64,000 bases of DNA from Gluconobacter sphaericus NBRC 12467. Lineage in GTDB: Bacteria; Pseudomonadota; Alphaproteobacteria; Acetobacterales; Acetobacteraceae. This document shows, piece after piece, positions 25,756-33,252 of this stretch. The DNA is taken from positions 1 to 64,000 of the forward strand of contig NZ_BJMK01000004.1 of the NCBI RefSeq assembly GCF_006539125.1, read 5' to 3'. A program made the translations under genes and the position numbers. The notes below the pieces were generated by a model. That model had not been told where the DNA came from and ran no database searches. It worked only from the letters and a program-made list of their open reading frames with translations. The number at the start of each line of letters is the position of its first letter. Within the stretch, counting starts at the first letter, position 1.

Positions 25756-26346
25756 GTGAAGGATCTGCTTCTGAGCACACACTTGCCCGCGGGCCAGCAG
25801 CGCGACCCGCCTCCCCAGAAAGGCAGCTTTCACCGCGACCTGCTGCAAATCCTTCCGGATTTGCGAGGCTTTGCTCGTTTTCTGACTCGCGATCCCGCGG
25901 CCGCGGATGATCTGGTGCAAGACACGATTGTCCGCGCATTAGCCTCCCAGGAGCAGTTTCAGCAAGGTACACTCCTCAAAGCCTGGCTCTTCACAATCCA
26001 GAGAAATGCCTTCTATGAACTGACGCGCCGCCGCAGCCGCGAACAGGAAATCATGCTCGACATCGAGCAAGACATGCAGCCCTCCACTGCGGCACCATCA
26101 CGCCAGAATGCCCGCGACGCCGTTCAGGATCTGGGCGAACTTCTATGGAAGCTGCCCGATCTTCTGCGGGAGGCCCTAATTCTCGTGGGAGCACAGGAAC
26201 TATCCTATGAAGATGCCGCCCGCGTCTGCAATGTACCCACCGGAACAATGAGGGCCCGTGTTTCCCGTGCCAGAGCTCAGCTCGCCGAGCTTACAACGGA
26301 AAATACCGAACCTCCGGAAATAAATTCCGAAAAAAATATCGTCTAA
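25756..26346 (+). CDS. ecfG: EcfG-like general stress sigma factor (copy 1)
   Basis: A 196-aa ECF sigma factor, ECF15 type. Sigma2 at about 27-95 contains LPDLRGFARFLTRDPAAADD, LVQDTIVRALAS and LKAWLFTIQRNAFYELTRRR; sigma4 at about 125-180 contains LPDLLREALILVGAQELSYE and a helix-turn-helix ending TGTMRARVSRARAQLAEL. The start is GTG at 25756 without a strong ribosome site. It sits opposite phyR, the usual ecfG position, so this copy is the best candidate for the main general-stress sigma. A hairpin terminator follows, making it monocistronic. Confidence 0.88.
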   Translation: MKDLLLSTHLPAGQQRDPPPQKGSFHRDLLQILPDLRGFARFLTRDPAAADDLVQDTIVRALASQEQFQQGTLLKAWLFTIQRNAFYELTRRRSREQEIMLDIEQDMQPSTAAPSRQNARDAVQDLGELLWKLPDLLREALILVGAQELSYEDAARVCNVPTGTMRARVSRARAQLAELTTENTEPPEINSEKNIV

Positions 26347-26351
26347 TTTTT

Positions 26352-26391
26352 GGCTGTTTTCCAAGAAAAACAGCCTGCCTTTTCTTTTTTT
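26352..26391 (+). terminator. Intrinsic terminator after ecfG copy 1
   Basis: Stem GGCTGTTTT (26352-26360) with AAAACAGCC (26367-26375), 6-base loop, then a T-rich run to 26391. It separates the two sigma genes into different transcription units. Confidence 0.8.
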
Positions 26392-26478
26392 GGGGGAAAT
26401 TTCCTGCCCCCGATGCAACGTTTTCGCATGACCATTCATTGATTCCACGAAAACAGAACGAAATCAGGAGTCAGTTCC

Positions 26479-27054
26479 ATGACGTTCCACGATCAGGTTA
26501 TTGCCATTCTTCCGAAGCTGCGCGTCCAGGCTCTTTCGCTGACCCGAAATCGCGCTGCCGCAGAAGACCTCGTACAGGACGCCGTGTGCAACGCTCTGGC
26601 AGCGCAGAACAGCTTCATCCCGGGCACGAATTTCTCAGCCTGGATGCATCGTATCCTCCGCAACCGCTTCATTTCCGACCTTCGCAAACGTCGTGAGACC
26701 ACCGATATCGATGATGTGCCCGCATCGTCCTTCGCCAGTCCGGCCACCCATGAGGACAGCTTGGCTCTCAAGGATTTGTCGATGGCACTGTCCCGCCTTC
26801 CGGCCGATCAACGCGAAGCTCTCGTTATGGTCGTCATTCAGGGCATGAGCTACGAGGCTCTGGCCGAAGCCACTGATTGCGCTGTAGGAACTGCGAAAAG
26901 CCGTGTCTTCCGCGCACGTCGTCAGCTTGAATCCTGGATGAGCGGAGACCTGCCGGCCAACGACAAGCTACGCATTAAAGTTAAGGCCCTGCGCGACGCC
27001 ATGGATGCCCGTCGCCGCGCCGGTCACTCCTCTGACGATCTCATATTTTCATGA
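26479..27054 (+). CDS. EcfG-like ECF sigma factor (copy 2)
   Basis: A second ECF sigma factor, 191 aa, related to copy 1. Sigma2 contains LPKLRVQALSLTRNRAAAED, LVQDAVCNALAAQNSF and FSAWMHRILRNRFISDLRKR; sigma4 contains LPADQREALVMVVIQGMSYE and DCAVGTAKSRVFRARRQLES. The C-terminal extension is basic (KVKALRDAMDARRRAGHS). It precedes nepR and the kinase by 200 bases. Its sequence differs enough from copy 1 (for example in the DNA-reading region before the Arg-rich helix) to suggest distinct promoters or regulation. Confidence 0.88.
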   Translation: MTFHDQVIAILPKLRVQALSLTRNRAAAEDLVQDAVCNALAAQNSFIPGTNFSAWMHRILRNRFISDLRKRRETTDIDDVPASSFASPATHEDSLALKDLSMALSRLPADQREALVMVVIQGMSYEALAEATDCAVGTAKSRVFRARRQLESWMSGDLPANDKLRIKVKALRDAMDARRRAGHSSDDLIFS

Positions 27055-27061
27055 TCTTAGT

Positions 27062-27111
27062 ATCCGCAATGGAAAGAATTTGTATCCATTGCGGATTAGC
27101 TGCAATTGCAG
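27062..27111. promoter_or_regulatory. Inverted repeat and palindrome between ECF copy 2 and nepR
   Basis: A perfect 12-bp stem ATCCGCAATGGA (27062-27073) with 27085-27096, then a 12-base palindrome CTGCAATTGCAG (27100-27111). Both share the GCAAT/ATTGC core. No T-run follows, so it is not a plain terminator; it could be an operator cluster or a processing/attenuation hairpin that sets the sigma to anti-sigma ratio. Confidence 0.55.
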
Positions 27112-27255
27112 GAAACGCGTTGTTTTCGTAAGACTGGGTCGGTAGTTCATCCCACAGCGGCTCCTCAGGAGAGACCCGGAGTTCGCGCCACAGTCTAGTA
27201 TCAGGGATGCAGGATCTGCATCTTCTGACGTCACAGGAAGGTTCAGGGCCAGCCA

Positions 27256-27429
27256 ATGACCGCAGGAGACACGCGGAAGTCCTTAGCCAGGGAAACCAGT
27301 GGCGAGGATCAAGATTCGCCTTTTGGAATCTGGTTGAGCCGGGGCCTGCATCAGCTTTTTGATGATGTTGCAAACGAGCCGATCCCCGATGAACTTCTCC
27401 GATTGATCGAGGAAGACCGAAACAAGTGA
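27256..27429 (+). CDS. nepR: NepR anti-sigma factor
   Basis: A 57-aa ORF with ATG at 27256 and TGA at 27427-27429. It shows the NepR core: FGIWLSRGLHQLFDDV then NEPIPDELLRLIEE, matching the two helices and the EPIPxxL signature by which NepR binds EcfG and, competitively, phosphorylated PhyR. The N-terminal 20 residues are polar and not conserved, as usual. The stop overlaps the kinase start as GTGA (27426-27429). AGGAAGG lies 14 bases upstream, a long spacing. It is below common ORF length cut-offs and easily missed. Confidence 0.92.
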   Translation: MTAGDTRKSLARETSGEDQDSPFGIWLSRGLHQLFDDVANEPIPDELLRLIEEDRNK

Positions 27430-29300
27430 CTGTTAGCCGGTCTGGTTCTCCAGACCTGAAACCGCGGCGCTGGCGTCGTCTGTGGCACAGGCGTGAGGGC
27501 CTGCCCAGCATCCGGATGTTTGATACCGTCGGTGCACGGGTAATGACCTTGATTGTCGCGACGACTCTGCCCCTCGCGATCATTGCCTCTCTGCTGGCAT
27601 GGCACAGTTACCAGCAGAATGTCGGCAACAGCGCCATGCGCACCGAACGCGATACGCAACTTGCCATTTCGGAAATCACGACGGATTTAGAACAGACCCA
27701 CACACTCCTGGACATGCTGGCCGATAGAGATATTTCTTCAGGGAATGCCCTGAGGGAGTTTGCGCTGGTCCAGACCATCTCACAGCATCACTACTGCATG
27801 CTGATGCTGACGGACGTATCCGGCCGGCCGTCGGTTGTTCTGCCCCCCCCTTCAACACAAGATGCGGCAATCTGCTCATCCCCCGAACTCACCGCGCCTG
27901 CGATGAACTCTTCGACGGCCAGAACTCCTGTTGTCGGAGTCGATGTACTGAAGGGCAACCGTGGTCCGCTTCTGAAATTCGTTGTCCCCATTCTCAGCAA
28001 CAACTCCGTCTCCGGTTACATCGTTGCCGTCCGGACCCTGGGCTGGCAGCGTAGCCGTCTTCCCAAGGGGAACAGTCGCCTCCTGCTCGGCACGGATAAC
28101 AATTCACGGCATTTTCTGGCGATGCCGGATGGAACCCTCTATTCGTTTTTTCCTGATCGGCCAGTAACTGCGGAATTGCCAAAAAAAGCATTTACGCGTC
28201 TGAAGAGAGACATTGCGTCGCTCAGCCTGCATGACGTCTTTACGAGCCAGGGCATCACCTACGCTTTTCAGAATGCCTATGGTCCAGTCAGCCTGATTGT
28301 TGCAACGGAGCGCACGGCTGAAGAAAGCCACGCCCTCAATATCTTCCTGATCCGGGTCAGCCTGATTGTGGGTCTGCTGGTGCTTGAACTCATGGCCGTT
28401 GCACTGGGAGCACGCCTGTTTTTGGTCGATCCGCTAGAGAAACTGGCCCTGGCGGTCGCAGATTGGCGCAAAGGCGCTGCCTTCGCACCCAGGGCCAGCC
28501 ATTCGATTCCGCTTGAAATCAGGCATCTGGAAAAGGCGTTCCTCCGCGCGACGCGCCGGCTCAGCGAGCATGAACAGGACTTGGAACAGTCGGCCCGCAA
28601 TCAGGATATGCTGATCCGGGAAATTCATCACCGGGTAAAGAACAACCTGCAGGTCGTGGCCTCACTGCTCAACCTGCAGGCAAGCCGCATCCGCTCCTAT
28701 GAGGCGCGCGAAGAATTCCGTCTCGTTCGAGACCGGGTAAGGGCACTCGCAACCCTACACCGATACCTGTATTCCGAAAGTGGCCTTTCGGCGCTGGATG
28801 TCCAGAGTTTCCTGGAAGAACTCTGCAGTATCCTGATGTCCGCGAATGGCATGAACGCCCAGACCCGCATCCGGCTACAGCTTGATATCGAACATGTCCT
28901 GATCTCTCCCGATCAGGCCGCTCCGATCGCTTTGATCGTAACCGAAGTCGTCAGCAATGCCCTGCGATATGCTTTCCCGGAGAACAGGGCAGGTCATATC
29001 GTGATCAACCTGCACAAGGTTGTTCCAACAGATCCAGAAAAGGAAGGAATGGTAGAGTTTAAGCTGGGCGACGATGGAATCGGCATCAATGCCGGTCAGG
29101 CCACCGAGTCCCGCACGCGTCGGGAAGGAATCGGAATGCAACTCATCCGTGGGTTCGCGCGTCAGATTAACGCCGACATGACGGTCAGCAATGAAAACGG
29201 AACCTGGTATACTCTGCATTTCATTCCCGAACGCCCTTCTCTGACAGCGCTAGCGATGGCGCGGAAAGCCATCAGTCACGGAGTAGACTCGAGCCTGTAA
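27426..29300 (+). CDS. Membrane sensor histidine kinase, HisKA_2 (PhyK-like)
   Basis: A 624-aa kinase. TM1 is near residues 38-58 (LPLAIIASLLAWHSYQQ), a periplasmic sensor domain of about 250 residues follows, and TM2 is near 305-330 (LIVGLLVLELMAVALGARLF). A HAMP-like linker and a HisKA_2 dimerisation domain come next, with His401 in REIHHRVKNNLQVVASLLNL; the HATPase domain has TEVVSNALRYAF and GDDGIGI. HisKA_2/HWE kinases are the usual PhyR partners. GTG start overlapping nepR implies co-translation. The coding sequence contains a C8 run at 27843-27850. Confidence 0.93.
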   Translation: MTVSRSGSPDLKPRRWRRLWHRREGLPSIRMFDTVGARVMTLIVATTLPLAIIASLLAWHSYQQNVGNSAMRTERDTQLAISEITTDLEQTHTLLDMLADRDISSGNALREFALVQTISQHHYCMLMLTDVSGRPSVVLPPPSTQDAAICSSPELTAPAMNSSTARTPVVGVDVLKGNRGPLLKFVVPILSNNSVSGYIVAVRTLGWQRSRLPKGNSRLLLGTDNNSRHFLAMPDGTLYSFFPDRPVTAELPKKAFTRLKRDIASLSLHDVFTSQGITYAFQNAYGPVSLIVATERTAEESHALNIFLIRVSLIVGLLVLELMAVALGARLFLVDPLEKLALAVADWRKGAAFAPRASHSIPLEIRHLEKAFLRATRRLSEHEQDLEQSARNQDMLIREIHHRVKNNLQVVASLLNLQASRIRSYEAREEFRLVRDRVRALATLHRYLYSESGLSALDVQSFLEELCSILMSANGMNAQTRIRLQLDIEHVLISPDQAAPIALIVTEVVSNALRYAFPENRAGHIVINLHKVVPTDPEKEGMVEFKLGDDGIGINAGQATESRTRREGIGMQLIRGFARQINADMTVSNENGTWYTLHFIPERPSLTALAMARKAISHGVDSSL

Positions 29301-29375
29301 CGGCAAAGCGGCGTCAGGTTCCGCCTGCAAATCCACAAAAAAACCTAAATAAGCAGCAAGAATTGCTTGGAGCAC

Positions 29376-29440
29376 TGTCTTGTCGGGCTTTTGCGACCTA
29401 TATGCAGGGGTCATGAAGGCCGACAAGACAATCGCAAAAG
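29376..29440 (+). promoter_or_regulatory. Interleaved inverted repeats enclosing the cydD RBS and start
   Basis: Arm A TGTCTTGTCGG (29376-29386) and arm B CTTTTGCGA (29388-29396) are followed by their exact complements in the same order: A' at 29420-29430 and B' at 29432-29440. The 23-base middle holds AGGGG and the ATG at 29413. Either A/A' or B/B' can form a hairpin with the ribosome site in its loop. The A-B-A'-B' order is that of a pseudoknot, though the one-base connectors make both stems at once unlikely. Confidence 0.6.
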
Positions 29441-31098
29441 CGTGGGTAAAGGCACAGGGACGCGCCAGCCGCTCCCGGACCTCTGTCGTAGTAGTTTTGG
29501 GGTTACTCTCGACCCTACTGGGAATCCTGCAGGCCTGGGCGCTGGCTCGAACGCTCGCCTCCGTCCTGACGCACGACACGGACAGCACCGGACCAGCCAT
29601 CGGCGTCTTTCTTCTGGCCTGCGTCCTCAGGGTGCTCCTGTCCACCATACAGGATATGACCGCCGCTTCAGCCGGGATCCACGCCCGACGCCGCCTGCGC
29701 CGCGAAGTGCTGGACCGGATCATCGGCGAGGGACCAGCGCTCCTGCGCCGCCATCACAGCGCAGCTATTGCAGCCACACTGGTTGATCGGATCGAAGCGC
29801 TGGACGGTTACTTCTCGCGCTGGCTGCCCGCAGCATCACTCTGGCTGGTATCACAGTGGCTGGTCGTAATCGCACTGTATGTGGAGAACCATCAGGCGGC
29901 TCTGATCCTTGCGGCCTGCTGTGCCATGCTTCCTATTTTTCAGGCTGTCTTCGGCATTGCTACGGCCGTCGCATCCCGCAAACAGTTTCTGGCCATGAAC
30001 CGTCTTCAGACGCGCTTTCTGGACCGCGTGAAGGGCATTGCGACCATCGTCCTGTCCGGTGGAACCGATCGCGAAACGCAGGCTCTGGCAAAGAGCGCCG
30101 ATGACCTGCGCCAGCGTACCATGAAGGTCCTGCGGATCGCTTTTCTGGCCTCAGCGACCACGGATGTCGCCATGGTCGCAGCCCTTGTGCTGATCGTCGT
30201 GACACAGACCCACACTCTGATGGGCCATCCCTCCGATGCCGTCCTGACACGTGCACTTTATGCAGTCCTGCTTGTGCCCGAGGCATTTGCGTCCTTCCGC
30301 GCCCTGTCGGCGGCCTATCAGGATCGCGCCCATGCCACTGCTGCAGCAGAAGCCATGCATGAACTGGCACCGCTGACCGAGCGGCCGGCAACTGGTTCTG
30401 ACGTTGTGCAGACCAAAGGCGGCATTTCCGTAACAGCGGAATATGTCTCGTTTGCATGGGATGAGCAGCGTGGCACGGTCATTCATGACGTGAGCTTCGT
30501 TCTGCCAGCCGGTTCGACACTGATCCTCGAAGGTGCATCGGGGGCTGGTAAATCTACGCTTCTGGAACTTCTTCTAGGATTCGTTTCTCCTTCGCAGGGA
30601 CGCATCCTGTTCGACGGCCAGGACATGCAGAGCCTTTCGCCTCACCAGATTTCCTCGCGGATCAGCTGGATCGGACAGAAGCCCGTCCTCTTCGCCGGAA
30701 CCATTCGTGAGAATATCCTTTTCGCACGGCCCGATGCTTCGGCTGAAGATCTGAACCGTGCCGTCTCCGCAGCGGCTGTCGATCAGTATCTGTCATCGCT
30801 CCCGGACGGACTGGAAACGCGGATCGGCGAGGGCGGTTTTGGCCTCTCCGGCGGTCAGGCGCAGCGTATCGCCATTGCCCGCGCCTATCTCAAGAACGCG
30901 CCGCTGCTGTTGCTGGATGAGCCGACATCCCATCTCGACCCGAAGACCGAGTCTGAAATCCTTGTCAGCCTGAAAGACCTCACCAAAGGCCGGACCGTCA
31001 TCCTATGCAGCCATTCCGCGCAAGCCCGACAGTTTCAGGGACGGCACCTCGTGCTTGAGGCCGGTCGCGCCATTGCCTTTACGGGAGAAGCCGCATGA
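29413..31098 (+). CDS. cydD: Thiol reductant ABC exporter subunit CydD
   Basis: A 561-aa half-transporter, TM domain plus ATPase, pairing with CydC to export glutathione/cysteine to the periplasm for cytochrome bd assembly. About six TMs before residue 330; Walker A GASGAGKSTLL (Lys380), signature LSGGQAQRIAIARAYL, Walker B LLLLDEPTSHLD. I choose the ATG at 29413 because AGGGG lies 3-7 bases upstream and the basic N-terminus fits; the TTG at 29380 has no ribosome site. Overlaps cydC by ATGA. No cydAB is in the window. Confidence 0.88.
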   Translation: MKADKTIAKAWVKAQGRASRSRTSVVVVLGLLSTLLGILQAWALARTLASVLTHDTDSTGPAIGVFLLACVLRVLLSTIQDMTAASAGIHARRRLRREVLDRIIGEGPALLRRHHSAAIAATLVDRIEALDGYFSRWLPAASLWLVSQWLVVIALYVENHQAALILAACCAMLPIFQAVFGIATAVASRKQFLAMNRLQTRFLDRVKGIATIVLSGGTDRETQALAKSADDLRQRTMKVLRIAFLASATTDVAMVAALVLIVVTQTHTLMGHPSDAVLTRALYAVLLVPEAFASFRALSAAYQDRAHATAAAEAMHELAPLTERPATGSDVVQTKGGISVTAEYVSFAWDEQRGTVIHDVSFVLPAGSTLILEGASGAGKSTLLELLLGFVSPSQGRILFDGQDMQSLSPHQISSRISWIGQKPVLFAGTIRENILFARPDASAEDLNRAVSAAAVDQYLSSLPDGLETRIGEGGFGLSGGQAQRIAIARAYLKNAPLLLLDEPTSHLDPKTESEILVSLKDLTKGRTVILCSHSAQARQFQGRHLVLEAGRAIAFTGEAA

Positions 31099-32777
31099 GC
31101 GCCCCGCTGCCTACAACTCCGGTTGCAGAAACGGGAAGCGAAACCGCGCTGTCCCGCATCCTGCAGGTCTGGCGTCCGCAATATACGCGCCTGATAACTG
31201 GTATGGTCATCGCCGAACTGGCTGTCTGTGCGGGACTGGCTCTAATGGGGCAGGCTGGTGGGCGGATTGCCGGCGCTGCTGTCGGAGTAGGGGCTGCCTA
31301 TCTTCTTCTGCGACTGTCGGGCATGGCGCAGATCGTTCTGCGTTATTTAGAACGTTTTTATACGCATGACGCCATGTTCCGCGCACTGGCCGATCTGCGG
31401 GTCTGGTTCTATCGCAAGCTCGCTGGCGGTGCTGCGACGGGGCTGGGTTTCCAGCGTTCGGGAGACCTGCTGACGCGTCTGGTCTCAGACGTCCAGACAC
31501 TGGACAACTTGTATCTGCGGATACTTGTCCCGCTGGTATCCGCTCTCCTGACACTCCCGATCGCAACGCTTGTCTGGATGCGGGCGGGAACGGAATCAGG
31601 CCTGCTGACCGGCGCCCTGTTTGCCGTCCTTGCGGTTATTCTGCCCCTGACGGGCGCTCGCCTGTCCCACCGCTTTGGTCCGGACATCCTGCGTGCGGAA
31701 TCGGAACTGCGGATCGCAGCACTCGATCTCACATCCGGTCTGCGCGAAGCTCGAGCCTTTGGCGCTGAAGACGTTCTTTCCGCAGCCGTCACGGACCGTC
31801 AGGAAACCCTTTTCAAGACCCAGCGCCGCCAGCAGACGCGCATGGCTCTCATGCAGGGCTTTGCAAGCCTGATCGCCAAGGCTGGAATCGCCGTCATTCT
31901 GTGTGCCGTTGCAGGTCTTCTCTTCCCGCAGGCTCCGGCCATCGCCGGCATTACGGCGCTGTTCGTCGCCATCACAGCGCTTGAAGGCGTCACAGGTCTG
32001 GCGCGTGCGGGCCTGTTGAGCGGACAGGTCAGCCACGCGGCGCAACGGATTGTCGAAATTGCCGATCGGGCTCCCCCGGCACCCGAAGGCAACGCACCGC
32101 TTCCGGCAAGCCGCGATCTCCGTCTTGAGAACGTTACGTTCCGCTGGACATCGGACCGGGCTCCCATTTTCCGTGACCTGAACCTGACTCTCCGTCAAGG
32201 AGAGCGCGCAGCCCTGATCGGACCGTCCGGTGCTGGCAAATCCAGCCTGGCTGCCCTGATCCTCAAGGCTGCATCTCCCGAACAGGGCCGGATCCTGCTG
32301 GGTGGCACCGACATTGCCACTCTGCGCGATAGTGACCTGCGCTCACAGATCGCCTGGCTATCGCAGGCCAGCCATCTGTTTGACGATACCGTGCGTGGAA
32401 ACCTGCTTCTGGGCCGGACGGATATTCCGGATACGGCAGTATGGGCTGCGCTCGACCAAGCCAGAATTGCAGACGTCGTCCACAACCTGCCTGACGGACT
32501 GGACACTTGGATCGGGGAAGGCGGCTCAAAACTTTCGGGCGGGCAGGGACGCCGTATCGCTCTGGCACGCGTTCTGCTGTCCGATACTCCCATCCTCGTT
32601 CTCGACGAACCGGCAACCGGACTGGACGCGGAGACCGAGCGGGCTTTCCTTGAGACGCTGAACAATGCGACCGATGGGCGCAGCGTTCTTCTGATCGCCC
32701 ACCGACTGACCGGGGTGGAAAAACTTGACCGCATCTGGCGCCTTGAGGACGGACAGGTTATTTCCAGTGCATGCTGA
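31095..32777 (+). CDS. cydC: Thiol reductant ABC exporter subunit CydC
   Basis: The 560-aa partner of CydD with the same layout. TM region to about residue 320 (AYLLLRLSGMAQIVLRYLER is the typical CydC block with FYTHDAMFRALADLRVWFY). Walker A GPSGAGKSSLA (Lys382), signature LSGGQGRRIALARVLL, Walker B ILVLDEPATGLD, switch His in LIAHRL. ATGA overlap with cydD at 31095-31098 gives a stoichiometric pair. Confidence 0.9.
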   Translation: MSAPLPTTPVAETGSETALSRILQVWRPQYTRLITGMVIAELAVCAGLALMGQAGGRIAGAAVGVGAAYLLLRLSGMAQIVLRYLERFYTHDAMFRALADLRVWFYRKLAGGAATGLGFQRSGDLLTRLVSDVQTLDNLYLRILVPLVSALLTLPIATLVWMRAGTESGLLTGALFAVLAVILPLTGARLSHRFGPDILRAESELRIAALDLTSGLREARAFGAEDVLSAAVTDRQETLFKTQRRQQTRMALMQGFASLIAKAGIAVILCAVAGLLFPQAPAIAGITALFVAITALEGVTGLARAGLLSGQVSHAAQRIVEIADRAPPAPEGNAPLPASRDLRLENVTFRWTSDRAPIFRDLNLTLRQGERAALIGPSGAGKSSLAALILKAASPEQGRILLGGTDIATLRDSDLRSQIAWLSQASHLFDDTVRGNLLLGRTDIPDTAVWAALDQARIADVVHNLPDGLDTWIGEGGSKLSGGQGRRIALARVLLSDTPILVLDEPATGLDAETERAFLETLNNATDGRSVLLIAHRLTGVEKLDRIWRLEDGQVISSAC

Positions 32778-32831
32778 CCGGCCTGCGCCGATCCAGCTTC
32801 ACACCTATTTATCCTGACAGGACGCTACGCC

Positions 32832-33239
32832 ATGGCACGTTTCCTCTCCTTCGTCCGCATCGCGGCCCCGGTTTTCGTTCTGTCAGCTGCGCTGGCAGGC
32901 TGCGCCGAACAGCCTTCTCGGGACAGCTACGTCGTTTTTTTCGACCGTGAATCCGTAACGCTCAGCCCCGTCGCCCAGGCTGTCGTGACCAAAGCTGCCA
33001 CAGCCGCCCGCGCTGAGCACGCTTCCGTCGTTCGCGTTTCTGGCTCCGCAGGGACTAACGGTGATGCCGCAGTTCTGAAGGAACTGGCGACGAGCCGGGC
33101 CCAGACCGTAGCGACACAGCTCAGCAATGACGGGCTGAATGGTGCACGGATCGAGATGACGCCGTATGTCCCGAGTGCGCTGGAAGATTCCCACGTCGCC
33201 CTGCGTCGCGTTTCCATCACCATCGTTCCGGGCCACTGA
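32832..33239 (+). CDS. OmpA-like domain lipoprotein
   Basis: A 135-aa envelope protein. Signal peptide with lipobox LAGC at about residue 24. The mature part is a short OmpA/MotB-type domain: VVFFDRESVTLSPVAQAVV at its start, VSGSAGTNGDAAVLKELATS and RAQTVATQLSNDGL in the peptidoglycan-binding region. The conserved Asp and Arg positions of OmpA_C are only partly kept, so binding to peptidoglycan is likely but not certain. Located between cydDC and recQ on the same strand with small gaps. Confidence 0.75.
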   Translation: MARFLSFVRIAAPVFVLSAALAGCAEQPSRDSYVVFFDRESVTLSPVAQAVVTKAATAARAEHASVVRVSGSAGTNGDAAVLKELATSRAQTVATQLSNDGLNGARIEMTPYVPSALEDSHVALRRVSITIVPGH

Positions 33240-33252
33240 TCCGGCGCCCGGG

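Noticed and set aside
29380-29412. TTG start for CydD at 29380
   Set aside because: No ribosome site, while the ATG at 29413 has AGGGG at the right distance. The upstream codons lie in the repeat arms.
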